A stretch of 64,000 bases of DNA from Mycobacterium decipiens (GCF_963853665.1 NZ_OY970459.1:806001-870000), one strand, 5' to 3'. Counted from the first letter of the stretch, positions 1 through 9,246 are shown. Notes: generated by a model not told the origin, from the sequence alone. Made by a program: numbers and translations.

Positions 1-2
1 TG

Positions 3-329
3 GCCGATCCCCTGCCGGCCGCCGACGTCATCACGATGGGCCAGATCCTGCACGACTGGAACCTCGACCGTAAACAGCAGCTGGTGGAAAAGGCCTACCA
101 GGCGCTGCCCGAGGACGGGGCATTCATCGTGATCGAGACGTTGATCGACGACGCGCGGCGCGAGAACACCGAAGGACTGATGATGTCGCTGAACATGCTC
201 GTCGAGTTCGGCGACGCGTTCGACTACTCGGGTGCCGACTTCCGCGAGTGGTGTGGCGCGGCCGGATTCCGGTCCTTTGAGGTCATCCCGCTCGCCGCCG
301 GCTCCAGCGCGGCCGTCGCCTATCGGTAG
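3..329 (+). CDS. O-methyltransferase, C-terminal part (5' end outside window)
   Basis: The frame is open from the window edge to the stop at 327-329, so only about the last 108 residues are present. The stretch reading ADVITMGQILHDWNLD, followed by ALPEDGAFIVIETLIDD, is typical of the SAM-binding methyltransferase_2 (O-methyltransferase) fold: an aspartate/histidine 'LHDW' segment, then the strand with IVIE. The ending FREWCGAAGFRSFEVIPLAAGSSAAVAYR is the usual C-terminus of the family. It lies directly upstream of the cyp135B1-like gene, which matches my memory of Rv0567-Rv0568 in M. tuberculosis. The substrate is unknown. Family assignment is firm; the exact orthologue is inferred from position. 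Confidence 0.85.
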   Translation, partial: ADPLPAADVITMGQILHDWNLDRKQQLVEKAYQALPEDGAFIVIETLIDDARRENTEGLMMSLNMLVEFGDAFDYSGADFREWCGAAGFRSFEVIPLAAGSSAAVAYR

Positions 330-339
330 CCCCGCCGAC

Positions 340-795
340 TCGTACAGGTGCGCGTGCCGGATGGTTTCGGCGAAGTTCCGCGCATGTCGCAATGACACAC
401 CACGACTGGTTGTAAGCGCGGTAGGAGCCCAGCCGGCGGCTGGCCTGGCGGACGTCGTTGAGGAATCCGTAGCCCGATTCCATCGCGTTGAACGTGGCGC
501 GTGTGGCGATCCGGTCGCCCTGCGACAGCTGCGGCCACCACCGATCCTCGGGTAGCCGTGATAACGACTTCGACATGATCTTCAGCCCAGCATCACTGGC
601 TACCAGCCGGCGAATGGCGGCCCCCGTCATCGGCTGGGTCGCGGGCCCGAAGGCTAGCGGGACCGCGACGTCGTCGCGCGGTTAGGGGTGGCGAATCTCG
701 ACCGGTCCTGCGCGGGTGACCACGATCTGGTTGCCCATCACCATGTCCATGATGGCCGACGTCGAGCCGCCGGGCAGGCACGCCGAGCCCTGTCA
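340..795 (-). pseudogene. Degraded minus-strand reading frame, unidentified
   Basis: Between the methyltransferase and the P450, the minus strand reads through protein-like sequence (CLPGGSTSAIMDMVMGNQIV, then a TAA at 682-684, then RRLVASDAGLKIMSKSLSRL and ATFNAMESGYGFLNDVRQAS in the same frame). The in-frame stop at 682-684 and another at 793-795 break it. The composition is that of real protein rather than a shadow, since no gene lies on the other strand here. I do not recognise the family. It may be the relic of one enzyme, or two small unrelated pieces. The rest of the roughly 660-bp gap before the P450 shows nothing else. Confidence 0.35.
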
Positions 796-994
796 ACCAA
801 GCGGTCGCGAACTCGGGCTTCGGCAACCGGGGGGCTTCAATGCGGGTAACAATGCGTCGTTTCTTCGACTTGTGATGCCCTGGTGTTGCGGCTGTTTTTC
901 ACCTGTCATTCGCGCGCATGCCCGTGGCGTCGGGTAATTTGTCCGTGAATTCTGTGCACGCGGTCGCGATAACGCCGGTCGTAGAATCGTGTCC

Positions 995-2428
995 ATGAGC
1001 AAGATTCCGCGTGCCGCGCTGCCGCCCGGACCTCGCCTGCCCCGATTGGTGCAGGCCGCATTGATCTTGTTCCGGGGGGCGCATTTTTTGTTCGCCTGTC
1101 AGCGCCGGTATGGCAGCGTGTTCACGCTGCGGGCCGCGGGTGTGGGCGCGATGGTGTATCTGAGCGATCCGGCGGATATCAAGACGGTGTTCGCCGGCAA
1201 TCCGAGTGTTTTCCACGCCGGCGAAGCGAACGCGATGTTGGCCGGGCTGCTCGGGGACAGCTCATTGCTGTTGATCGACGATGACGTGCATCGGGACCGG
1301 CGCCGCTTGATGTTGCCGCCATTCCATCGCGACGCGGTCGCGCGCCAGGCCGGGCTGATGGCCGAGATCGCCGCGGCCAATATCGCCCGGTGGCCGGTGG
1401 GCAAGGATTTCGCGGTGGCGCCCAAAATGTCTGAGATCACCCTCGAGGTGATCCTGCGGACGGTCATTGGCGCCACCGATCCGGATCGGCTGGCGGCGCT
1501 ACGCAAGGTCATGCCGCGGCTGCTCAACGTCGGTCCGTGGGAGACGCTGGCACTCGCCAAGCCGGAGCTGCAGCGACACCGGTTGTGGCGGCGGCTGAGT
1601 CGGCGCATCGCGGAGGCCGACAAGCTGCTCTACGCCGAGATCGCGGACCGCCGCGCCGACCCCGACCTGGCCGCACGCACCGACACGCTGGCCATGCTGA
1701 TCCGCGCCGCCGACGAAGACATCGCAAAATCAGACGGCGCGATGAACGACCGTGAGCTGCGCGACCAGCTGATGACCTTGCTGGTAGCCGGTCACGACAC
1801 CACCGCGACGGGCCTGTCCTGGGCGCTGGAGCGGCTGACCCGCCACCCGGCCATCCTGGCCAAGGCGGTGCGGGCGGCAGCTGCCGGCGTGGCGGGTGAT
1901 CCGGGCGGCGACGAGTACCTCGACGCGCTGGTCAAGGAGACGTTGCGGATCCGTCCGGTGGTGTTCGACGTCGGCAGGGTTCTTACCGAGCCGGTCGAGG
2001 TGGCCGGCTACCGGCTGCCGGCCGGCGTCATGGTGGTTCCGGCGATCGGGTTGGTGCACGCGAGTGCGGAGCTGTACCCGGACCCGGGCCGGTTCGATCC
2101 CGATCGGATGGTCGGCGCGACCTTGAGTCCGACCACCTGGTTCCCGTTCGGCGGCGGCAATCGCCGCTGTCTCGGCGCCACTTTCGCCATGGTCGAGATG
2201 CGGGTCGTGCTGCGGGAAATCCTGCGCCGGGTGGAGTTGCGCACCACTACGGCAGCCGGCGAACAACAGAAGCTGAAGCACGTCATCTGGGTGCCCCGCC
2301 GCGGCGCGCGCATCACTGCCCGGGCGATCCGGGACGTCCCGTCAGCGTCGGAGTCATCGGCGCAGACACCGAAATGCCCGGCCGCGAAAAGCGACACGGC
2401 GCCAACGAGCGCCGCGCCGCCCAGGTAG
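995..2428 (+). CDS. cyp135B1: Cytochrome P450, CYP135B1-like
   Basis: This is a haem-thiolate monooxygenase of about 477 residues. The key P450 signatures are all present: the I-helix oxygen-activation motif AGHDTTATG, the K-helix ETLR (ExxR), and the haem-binding loop FGGGNRRCLGA with the cysteine near residue 392. There is no N-terminal membrane anchor, as expected for a bacterial soluble P450. ATG 995 is taken as the start; an in-frame GTG sits two codons upstream at 989. The length and the flanking O-methyltransferase match Rv0568 (CYP135B1) as I recall it. The physiological substrate of this P450 is not known to me. Its 3' end converges on the LLM oxidoreductase with only about 10 bp between the stops. 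Confidence 0.9.
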   Translation: MSKIPRAALPPGPRLPRLVQAALILFRGAHFLFACQRRYGSVFTLRAAGVGAMVYLSDPADIKTVFAGNPSVFHAGEANAMLAGLLGDSSLLLIDDDVHRDRRRLMLPPFHRDAVARQAGLMAEIAAANIARWPVGKDFAVAPKMSEITLEVILRTVIGATDPDRLAALRKVMPRLLNVGPWETLALAKPELQRHRLWRRLSRRIAEADKLLYAEIADRRADPDLAARTDTLAMLIRAADEDIAKSDGAMNDRELRDQLMTLLVAGHDTTATGLSWALERLTRHPAILAKAVRAAAAGVAGDPGGDEYLDALVKETLRIRPVVFDVGRVLTEPVEVAGYRLPAGVMVVPAIGLVHASAELYPDPGRFDPDRMVGATLSPTTWFPFGGGNRRCLGATFAMVEMRVVLREILRRVELRTTTAAGEQQKLKHVIWVPRRGARITARAIRDVPSASESSAQTPKCPAAKSDTAPTSAAPPR

Positions 2429-2439
2429 GAGAGGCGTCG

Positions 2440-3471
2440 TCAGCCGAGCTCACGTTGCACCATGGGCAGCACCTCACCCGCGAGCAGTTCGATTGTGCGG
2501 CATACGATCCGGTGCTCCATGCCCATCCATTGGACCCTGGCGACAAGCCGGGTGAATTCGATTGCGCGCGCCAGCCGCACCAGTTCCTCGGCGCAATCCT
2601 GGGGTGATCCAATGATCACTCGTCCCGCCAGCAGCTCGGGAACACCGTTGGCCGCCGCCGGATCGCCAACCACCTCGGTGAACAATCCCCAGCGATGGAA
2701 GATCTGGTAGCTGGCCTGCAGGTAGGGCACGGCCTCGCGGAGCGCGGTGGCGCGGTCTTCGGCCACCACGATGTTGCGCAGCAGCGGAAAGTCGGTTGGC
2801 CGCGGCTTGCCCAGCACCTCCAGCCGTGCGTTGAAAGCCTGCGCCTGGTCGACTATCACCGAATCGGTCAGGTGCGATGACGCCACCCAGGTGTCGCCTA
2901 CCGAGGTGTCGGCCAGCTCAGCGGCCCGTTCGACGGACCGGATAACGCTGCCGCCCAACCAGATCGGCGGGCGTGGCCGCTGGACGGGCCGCAGCGCGAG
3001 CGCACAATCCTCGACCCGATAGTAGTTGCCGTCGAAGCAAACCCGATCATGCGACCACAAGCGGGTAACCAGATCCAGCGACTCGGTGAACCGCCCGACA
3101 CGCTCGCCCCGGTCGATGCCCAGCAACGCAAATTCGTCGTGGGCCCAGCCCGCCGCAACCCCGAGGATAAAGCGGCCGCCGCTCACCACATCGAGAAACG
3201 CGCCGTCGACCGCGACTTGCAGCGGGTGGTGATAGGGGAGCACCAGCATGCAGGTGGACAGCGACATGCCGGTCGCGGCCGGGGCGAGGTGCACCAGAGT
3301 CTGAAACGGCGGCAGCCATGCCGCGGAGCCGTACGGCAGGTGGGTTCCGATGGTCACACCGTCATAGCCCGCGGCCCGAGCCGTCGATACCTGCTGCACA
3401 TGCTCGGCCAACCGGATGTCGAGCGGATCCCCAGCTGGGTGCTCGGGGTTGATGAACAGCGTCAACCGCAT
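2440..3471 (-). CDS. Luciferase-like (LLM class) F420-dependent oxidoreductase
   Basis: The 343-residue protein has the bacterial luciferase-like TIM-barrel pattern: an N-terminal strand MRLTLFINPEHP, the motif GRFILGVAAGW around residues 100-110 (the family's F420 phosphate-binding region), then PPIWLGGS and a C-terminal helical region. In mycobacteria this family mainly uses the deazaflavin F420 to move hydride to or from small organic substrates, or acts as flavin monooxygenases. The conserved GVAAGW points to the F420 branch. The gene converges with the P450 and is followed upstream on the same strand by an FAD oxidoreductase, 36 bp away. Co-transcription with that gene is likely. Substrate unknown. 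Confidence 0.85.
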   Translation of the reverse strand: MRLTLFINPEHPAGDPLDIRLAEHVQQVSTARAAGYDGVTIGTHLPYGSAAWLPPFQTLVHLAPAATGMSLSTCMLVLPYHHPLQVAVDGAFLDVVSGGRFILGVAAGWAHDEFALLGIDRGERVGRFTESLDLVTRLWSHDRVCFDGNYYRVEDCALALRPVQRPRPPIWLGGSVIRSVERAAELADTSVGDTWVASSHLTDSVIVDQAQAFNARLEVLGKPRPTDFPLLRNIVVAEDRATALREAVPYLQASYQIFHRWGLFTEVVGDPAAANGVPELLAGRVIIGSPQDCAEELVRLARAIEFTRLVARVQWMGMEHRIVCRTIELLAGEVLPMVQRELG

Positions 3472-3507
3472 GAAGCCAAACTCTATTGGATAGTGCCGCT
3501 GCCGGGT

Positions 3508-4674
3508 CTACATGTCGTAGTCGGGCAGATCGAACTCATCACGCATGCTGCCGGCGAACAACTTGCTCAGCGGCTCAAAGTTCATCGTGCGCATCGCCAC
3601 GTTGCGAAACCATAGGCCGAATCGGGTTCGGGTGGCGAAGAACCAGATGAACCGCGCCGCGCGCGCTTGCTTGCTTTCGATGAAGGGGCGCAGCCGTGCC
3701 TCGTAGGCATCGAAGGCGCGACGGTAGTCGCCCCCGGCCAGCGCGAGCTCCCCGGCCAGCACGTAGGCCTCGGTGATCGCCAGGCCGGTGCCCTCGCCGC
3801 CGAGCAGCGAAATGCACCCGGCCGCATCGCCGATCAGCAGTACCCGGCCGCGCGACCAGCGGTCCATGCGGATCTGGCTGACCACGTCGAAGTACAGGTC
3901 GTCGACGTCATCGAGGGTCGCCAGAATGTCCGGGCCTTCCCAGCCGACGTCATCGAACTGATTGCGCAGCTCATCTTTTGGTGCCAGGCCTGGGCTGTCG
4001 TGCTCGGCGCGAAAGATGAACAGGAACATGGTGCGGTCGCCGCGCAACGCGAAACGCCCCAGCTGTCTGTCGCGCGTGTTGTGCAGCACATAGCTCAGCT
4101 CGTCGCGGGGTCGGTAGCCATCGACCACGCAGGCAGCGACCTTGCAGCCGAGGTAGTGCTCAAAATCTGGGTCCGGGCCAAAGACCTGGCGACGCACGTT
4201 GGAGTGCAGTCCGTCGGCGCCGATGACCAGGTCGAAATCGCGGGGCGGGGTCCTTTCGAAGGTGAGGTGGACGCCGTCGCTGTGCTCGTCGATGGTGACG
4301 ATGCTGTCGTCGAAGATCGTTTCGACCTTGTCTTCGATCGTCGCGTAGATCGCGGCGGCCAGGTCGCCGCGCGGCAGGCTGGTGAAGTCGTCGCCGACCA
4401 TGCGGCGAAAGACGTCGACGCTCAGGTCGGCTTTGACCTCGCCGTTGCGACCGATGGAGCGGACGCGTTCCATGTGGTAACCGGCCGTGCGGATCGAGTC
4501 CCCGATGCCCATACGCTTGGCCACCTGGTACCCGACTCCCCAGAAGTCGATCACGTAGCCGCCGGTGCGGAACTGCGGCGCCCGCTCGATCACCGTCGGA
4601 GTGTGGCCGGTGCGGTGCAGCCAGTGGGCTAGCGCCGCGCCCGCCACGCCGGCACCGCTAATCGCTACCTTCAC
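3508..4674 (-). CDS. FAD-dependent oxidoreductase / aromatic-ring hydroxylase type (Rv0575c-like)
   Basis: Starting at GTG 4672-4674, the protein opens with VKVAISGAGVAGAALAHWL, a classic GxGxxG FAD-binding Rossmann motif. It later shows VIGADGLHS (the DG motif) and LLIGDAAGCISLLGGEGTG (the GD motif), so it belongs to the class A flavoprotein monooxygenases. It is about 388 residues. An AAAGG stretch just upstream (in minus-strand sense) supports this GTG over longer alternatives starting near 4728. The gene is transcribed away from an ArsR-type regulator across a 90-bp divergent region with a perfect palindrome, so it is probably the regulator's target. This matches the Rv0575c/Rv0576 pair. 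Substrate unknown. Confidence 0.88.
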   Translation of the reverse strand: MKVAISGAGVAGAALAHWLHRTGHTPTVIERAPQFRTGGYVIDFWGVGYQVAKRMGIGDSIRTAGYHMERVRSIGRNGEVKADLSVDVFRRMVGDDFTSLPRGDLAAAIYATIEDKVETIFDDSIVTIDEHSDGVHLTFERTPPRDFDLVIGADGLHSNVRRQVFGPDPDFEHYLGCKVAACVVDGYRPRDELSYVLHNTRDRQLGRFALRGDRTMFLFIFRAEHDSPGLAPKDELRNQFDDVGWEGPDILATLDDVDDLYFDVVSQIRMDRWSRGRVLLIGDAAGCISLLGGEGTGLAITEAYVLAGELALAGGDYRRAFDAYEARLRPFIESKQARAARFIWFFATRTRFGLWFRNVAMRTMNFEPLSKLFAGSMRDEFDLPDYDM

Positions 4675-4727
4675 ACAGCCTTTGTACTGCAACGGTGCTC
4701 GGCGTGATTCGGCCACTCCGCAACCCA

Positions 4728-4756
4728 TTGATCAATACGTTAGGAATCGCTAACGT
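4728..4756 (+). promoter_or_regulatory. Candidate sigma-A-like promoter for the ArsR-fusion gene
   Basis: TTGATC at 4728-4733 and TAACGT at 4751-4756 are separated by 17 bp and would place transcription start close to the GTG at 4765, implying a leaderless mRNA. The -10 element lies inside the right arm of the palindrome, which would let a bound repressor block it. This is read by eye only. Confidence 0.4.
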
Positions 4757-4760
4757 ATTG
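4733..4760. promoter_or_regulatory. Perfect inverted repeat, probable ArsR-type operator
   Basis: CAATACGTTA (4733-4742) and its exact reverse complement TAACGTATTG (4751-4760) flank an 8-base spacer. The site lies between two divergent genes and ends 4 bp before the regulator's GTG start at 4765. A dimeric winged-helix repressor would bind such a site; autoregulation plus control of the FAD oxidoreductase is inferred. Confidence 0.75.
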
Positions 4761-4764
4761 ACGT

Positions 4765-6078
4765 GTGCCCGACATGCTGGAAGTCGCGGCAGAGCCGACC
4801 CGGCGCCGGCTGCTGCAGCTCCTGGCGCCGGGCGAATGCACCGTCACCCGGCTCGCGTCGCAGTTCCCGGTCACCCGTTCAGCGATATCGCAGCATTTGG
4901 CGATCCTTGCCGAGGTGGGTCTGGTCACTGCCCGCAAGCAGGGGAGGGAACGGTATTACCGGCTCGACGAGCGCGGGGTGCTGCGGCTTCGCGCGCTCCT
5001 GGAGTCGTTCTGGAACGACGAGCTGGACCGTCTCGTCGCCGACGCCACCCACTACCCATCGTCACGAGGAGACTTCGCCATGGCGTTCGAAAAAACAGTC
5101 GTCGTGCCCCTGGCCCCAGCACAGACCTTCGCGCTGATCACCCGGCCCGACCGGCTTCGGCGCTGGATGGCCGTCGCCGCGCGCGTCGAACTGCGCGCCG
5201 GCGGTTCCTATCGATGGACGGTGACGCCCGGCCACACCGCGTCCGGCGCGGTCGTCGACGTCGACCCGGGCAAGCGGGTCGTCTTCACCTGGGGTTGGGA
5301 GGATCATGGCGACCCACCGCCGGGCGGGTCGACCGTGACCGTCACGCTGACCCCGGTTGGCGGCGGCACCGAGGTCCGGCTGGTCCACGACGGGCTGAGC
5401 GAGGAGCAGGCCGCGCGTCACGCCGAAGGATGGAACCACTTCCTGGACCGGCTGGTCGCCGCTGGCAAGCATGGTGACGCCGGTCCCGACGAATGGGCCG
5501 CAACGCCCGATCCGCTCGACGAATTGTCCTGCACCGAAGCAACTTTGGCTGTTCTTCAGCATGTGCTGCGCGGGATGGATGCCACCGACCTGGCCGCGCC
5601 GACGCCGTGCACGGAATATGACGTTTCGCAACTGGCGGATCATTTGATGCGGTCCCTGACGATTATCGGCGGGGCGGCGGGCGCGCAGCTGCCGCCCCGC
5701 GACAAAGACGCGCCACTGGAGACTCAGGTTGCCGACGCGGCACAGGTGGTGCTTCAGGCGTGGCGCCGACGGGGTTTGGACGGCACGGTCGAGCTGAATT
5801 CGAACCAGGTGCCCCCGACTATGCCCGTCGGTATCCTGTCGCTCGAATTCCTCATCCACGCTTGGGACTTCGCCATTGCCGCCGGGCGGCCGCTGGCGGT
5901 ATCCGAGCCGGTGTCGGAGTATGTATTGGGGGTGGCCCATCAGGTCATCACCCCGCAAGCCCGCAACTACGCGGGCTTCGCCGAGGCAGTGGCGGTCCCG
6001 CCCGACGCCGCGGTCCTGGATCGACTGATCGCTTTCACCGGCCGCCGGCCGGCCATCGCTCCCGTATCCACCAACTAG
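4765..6078 (+). CDS. ArsR-family regulator fused to SRPBCC and DinB-like domains (Rv0576-like)
   Basis: This 437-residue protein is a three-part fusion. Residues about 1-90 form an ArsR winged helix ([19 protein letters not shown], then [20 protein letters not shown] as the recognition region, then GRERYYRL). Residues about 100-235 form an SRPBCC/AHSA1 ligand-binding domain ([52 protein letters not shown]). Residues about 250-437 resemble the mycothiol-dependent maleylpyruvate-isomerase / DinB helical domain ([40 protein letters not shown]). It probably senses a hydrophobic or thiol-linked ligand and controls itself and the divergent FAD oxidoreductase. Ligand and mechanism are inferred. It is followed after 13 bp by the glyoxalase-family gene, so co-transcription is likely. 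Confidence 0.87.
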   Translation: MPDMLEVAAEPTRRRLLQLLAPGECTVTRLASQFPVTRSAISQHLAILAEVGLVTARKQGRERYYRLDERGVLRLRALLESFWNDELDRLVADATHYPSSRGDFAMAFEKTVVVPLAPAQTFALITRPDRLRRWMAVAARVELRAGGSYRWTVTPGHTASGAVVDVDPGKRVVFTWGWEDHGDPPPGGSTVTVTLTPVGGGTEVRLVHDGLSEEQAARHAEGWNHFLDRLVAAGKHGDAGPDEWAATPDPLDELSCTEATLAVLQHVLRGMDATDLAAPTPCTEYDVSQLADHLMRSLTIIGGAAGAQLPPRDKDAPLETQVADAAQVVLQAWRRRGLDGTVELNSNQVPPTMPVGILSLEFLIHAWDFAIAAGRPLAVSEPVSEYVLGVAHQVITPQARNYAGFAEAVAVPPDAAVLDRLIAFTGRRPAIAPVSTN

Positions 6079-6091
6079 CGAAAGGTCAACC

Positions 6092-6877
6092 ATGCCCAAG
6101 AGAACCGAATACGCGCCAGGCACGCCGAACTGGGTTGACCTGCAGACCACCGATCAGTCGGCCGCCAAGGGGTTCTACACAACGCTTTTCGGCTGGAGCT
6201 ACGACGACAACCCGATGCCCGGTGGCGGTGGGGTGTATTCCATGGCCACCTTGAACGGGGAAACCGTGGCCGCCATCGCGCCAATGCCTCCGGGCGCACC
6301 GGAGGGCATGCCGCCGATCTGGAACACCTACCTCACGGTGGACGGCGTGGATGCCGTGCTGGACAAGGTGGTGACCGCGGGAGGTCAGGTGCTGATGCCT
6401 GCCTTCGATATCGGCGATGCCGGCCGAATGTCGTTCATCGCCGATCCGACGGGCGCGGCCGTGGGACTGTGGCAGGCCGATCAACACATCGGCGCAACGC
6501 TGGTCAACGAGACGGGCACGGTCATCTGGAACGAATTGCTCACGGAGAAACCAGATTTGGCGCTGGTCTTCTATGAAGCGGTGGTTGGCCTGACCCACTC
6601 GACGATCGAGATGGCTCCGGGCCAGAACTACCGGGTGCTCAAGGCAGCCGGAACGGATGTCGGTGGCTGTATGGAACCGCCGATGCCCGGTATACCCAAT
6701 CATTGGCATGTCTATTTCGCGGTGGACGACGCCGACGCCACGGCCGCCAAGGCGGCCGCGGCGGGTGGTCAGATCACCGTGGAGCCGTTTGACATTCCGT
6801 CGGTGGGACGGTGCGCCGTCTTGTCCGATCCGCAGGGCGCGATATTCAGTCTGCTGACGCCCGCACCGCAGCAGTAG
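6092..6877 (+). CDS. cfp32: Glyoxalase/bleomycin-resistance superfamily protein Cfp32 (Rv0577-like)
   Basis: The 261 residues form two vicinal-oxygen-chelate half domains: one starting [20 protein letters not shown] and a second starting [20 protein letters not shown]. Both end in the beta strands typical of the fold ([30 protein letters not shown]). An AAAGG ribosome-binding site precedes the ATG. The M. tuberculosis homologue (TB27.3/CFP30B/Cfp32) is known as a culture-filtrate antigen, and expressing it gives M. smegmatis the neutral-red staining phenotype. No signal peptide is visible, so extracellular presence would need leakage or another route. Its enzymatic reaction is not established from sequence. 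It lies immediately downstream of the ArsR-fusion gene. Confidence 0.9.
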   Translation: MPKRTEYAPGTPNWVDLQTTDQSAAKGFYTTLFGWSYDDNPMPGGGGVYSMATLNGETVAAIAPMPPGAPEGMPPIWNTYLTVDGVDAVLDKVVTAGGQVLMPAFDIGDAGRMSFIADPTGAAVGLWQADQHIGATLVNETGTVIWNELLTEKPDLALVFYEAVVGLTHSTIEMAPGQNYRVLKAAGTDVGGCMEPPMPGIPNHWHVYFAVDDADATAAKAAAAGGQITVEPFDIPSVGRCAVLSDPQGAIFSLLTPAPQQ

Positions 6878-6894
6878 GGCAAGCGCCGTACACG

Positions 6895-9099
6895 TCAGCT
6901 CGAGGCGTCATCCGTCAGTCGCAGGCCGTCGACCGCGCCGAGGTCGATTGCCGCGGTGACCACGGCCCGGTCGATTTGGCGCAGCGCGCGCAACGCGGCG
7001 CGGAGTCGTTGACCATCGGGCCGCAGCTCCAAACGGTCTCGCCCCGCGAGAGTTTCAGCGGAGTCGAGATGGTCGGTTGCGGGCACGACGGTCGCGGTCG
7101 GGGTGCCGTCGCTGGCGGTGACCAACGCGTCGATGTTGTGGATGACCTGCGCAGCCGCCGACGTGACGGCATCGGCCAGCTGGGTGGAGCCGGCGGCGTC
7201 CTCGCATCGTTCGCTGGACCGGGCCAGCGTCCGTGCGTAGCGATCGCACGCGGTGAACAGCCGCATGTTACGCCGGATGCTACGGCGCCCGGCGACACCG
7301 ACGACGCCGGCCCGCAGCGGCGCGGCGGTAATCCGCAACTGGTGCAGGTCCCGGTCGAGTCGACGCGCCGTGTCGGTTGGGCTCGCGGCCGCTCGGTTGG
7401 GTGCGGGGTTGCCCAGCAGGGTCGCGACGGACGACGTGATCAGCTGGGACAGGGTCGTCAAAAACGTTTGGGTGTCGTCGCGGACGGAGGCTCGCAGCCG
7501 GGTTGGGAGCACCGCGATCGCAACCACGACGCCGATGGCGGCGCCGACCGCGGTCTCAGCGATCCGCAGCAGTAGCACCTCGAGGGTGAAATGGCCGAGC
7601 AGACCGTAAAGCAACGCCAACATGGTGGTGATCCAGAAGATCGTCAGGCTGTAGGCGACATCCAGGAAATAGGTGGCGCAGAACACGCAGACCAGGATCA
7701 AGACGATCGACGCGACGGCTTCTCCGGAGATCAAGGTGGCGATCAGCACCCCACAGGGCACGCCGAGCAGGGTGCCGAGCAGGCGTTGCCAGCCCTTGCG
7801 GACGGTTTGGCCCCAGGAGGTAGTGCCGGAGAACATCGCGAACGCCGCGATCACCGCCCAGTATGAGCGCGCCGGGGACACCAACTCGCCGGCGACGATG
7901 GCCAGCGACGCGGCGACGGCTACCTGGATGGCCTGCCGGGTTGTCGGCCGCAGACCCCAGTGCAGTTCGTCACCGGCGTGGCAACCTTCGGGTGCCGGCG
8001 GTGGGATGCTCGCATCGACCTCGGTGTCCGCGGTGGCGGAGTGCTCATCGGCTACCCGGACTTCGGCAGCCGCGGCCGCCGCGTCGATGATCGCCAGCGC
8101 CAGTCGCCGCACCGCTGTTGCGCCCGGGTTGTCGTCTGGGGCGCGGTGCTGATCGCGCAGCTGAGCAGCCAGGCTGGCGGCCCGCCGCAGCCCGTCAGGT
8201 TGGGGTAACCGGATGGCGCTCGCTAGCTGTGCGAGCGCCTCCACCAGTTGGACGCGGGTGGCGGTGGGTATCTCCGAAGCAACGGCCGCGGCGCGGATGG
8301 CCGCGGTCGCGACGCGTTCGACGGTGAGTTCGGCGTCGAACAACCACTGGGCCAGGTGCTCGCCGGTGACCCCGACCCAGAGCGCAGCCGGACTGACGTT
8401 GTCGTCTACTTGGCCTTGGATTAGCAACGCGGTCTCGTTGAGCCCGACCATCCGGAGGCGCACCCGTCGGTGCCGCCGTTCGTCGAGGTGGCCGACCCGC
8501 AGCGGGTCGGTGGCGGAGTCGATGACCAGCGCCATCCGCGCCCGCAAGGCCCGCATGGTGGCTCGCAGCACCTGCTCGGGTCGATCGGGCAGAACGTAGG
8601 CGCTCATGACGAAGGTGCAGGCCGTGCCCACCAGGACAGCCGCGATCAGCCAAGGCAGCTCGGTGGTGCTGGCCCGCAGGTACAAGGTGAAGAAATAGGC
8701 CATGACCGCGACCATCCCCAGCGCCCTGCCCCGCGCCCCGAAGCGGCGGACGTAGGCCGCCGCGAACACGATCACAACGAAGACAATGTCGCCGGCCACC
8801 TTGTGGGGCGTGAGCAGCGTGGCCGCGGTGATGACAGGTGTGGCGACAACCGGCAGCAGCGCTATCGTGACCTGCTGGCGATGCGGGTCCGGCTCCCGCA
8901 CGGATCGTGCCGCGATCATGGTGATAAGGACGCCGAACAGCGAGACGGTCAATGGCTGGTTCGTTGCGCTGGTTAGCAGGTAGAGAACTGCCAGGGCGCA
9001 CACCAGCGCGGCCGTCGTCCGGGCGGCCAACCGCAGTCGGAACAACCCGGGATCGGAGCCGCTCGCCCAGGTGCGCAACTGCTCGAAATGCTTAATCAT
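6895..9099 (-). CDS. FUSC-family integral membrane protein (aromatic acid exporter-like)
   Basis: The 734-residue protein has two groups of transmembrane segments, each followed by a cytoplasmic helical region: first AALVCALAVLYLLTSATNQP through ITMIAARSVREPD and further hydrophobic stretches, then QAIQVAVAASLAIVAGELVS with VIAAFAMFSG. The motif RSYWAVIAAFAMFSGTTSWG followed by RLLGTLLGVPCGVLIATLIS is the typical FUSC_2 signature. The start is ATG 9097-9099 (MIKHFEQLRTW), because the longer open frame upstream is unrelated low-complexity translation. Members of this family include the p-hydroxybenzoate exporter AaeB; the substrate here is unknown. In M. tuberculosis I recall PE_PGRS7 at this position, so the locus differs. 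It converges with Cfp32 with 17 bp between stops. Confidence 0.82.
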   Translation of the reverse strand: MIKHFEQLRTWASGSDPGLFRLRLAARTTAALVCALAVLYLLTSATNQPLTVSLFGVLITMIAARSVREPDPHRQQVTIALLPVVATPVITAATLLTPHKVAGDIVFVVIVFAAAYVRRFGARGRALGMVAVMAYFFTLYLRASTTELPWLIAAVLVGTACTFVMSAYVLPDRPEQVLRATMRALRARMALVIDSATDPLRVGHLDERRHRRVRLRMVGLNETALLIQGQVDDNVSPAALWVGVTGEHLAQWLFDAELTVERVATAAIRAAAVASEIPTATRVQLVEALAQLASAIRLPQPDGLRRAASLAAQLRDQHRAPDDNPGATAVRRLALAIIDAAAAAAEVRVADEHSATADTEVDASIPPPAPEGCHAGDELHWGLRPTTRQAIQVAVAASLAIVAGELVSPARSYWAVIAAFAMFSGTTSWGQTVRKGWQRLLGTLLGVPCGVLIATLISGEAVASIVLILVCVFCATYFLDVAYSLTIFWITTMLALLYGLLGHFTLEVLLLRIAETAVGAAIGVVVAIAVLPTRLRASVRDDTQTFLTTLSQLITSSVATLLGNPAPNRAAASPTDTARRLDRDLHQLRITAAPLRAGVVGVAGRRSIRRNMRLFTACDRYARTLARSSERCEDAAGSTQLADAVTSAAAQVIHNIDALVTASDGTPTATVVPATDHLDSAETLAGRDRLELRPDGQRLRAALRALRQIDRAVVTAAIDLGAVDGLRLTDDASS

Positions 9100-9246
9100 C
9101 GATCCGGCGAGGCTGCCACGGTTGCCGCGCTGTGGTGCACCTGCCACGCTCGCAGAGTAGTGCCGTTGGTGCGCGGTCGCAGACCGGTGCCGGTAGCCGC
9201 GCCACCGGGCATTGCGCCCGGCCCTCTGGCGGGGAGAGCATGAGGC

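Noticed and set aside
3667..4632. A 321-residue open frame on the plus strand opposite the FAD oxidoreductase
   Set aside because: It is a GC-driven shadow of the minus-strand gene, which has clear FAD-binding motifs; the shadow has no domain pattern or ribosome-binding site.
5062..6150. A 362-residue minus-strand frame opposite the ArsR-fusion gene
   Set aside because: The plus strand encodes three recognisable domains across the same bases; the antisense frame is low-complexity translation.
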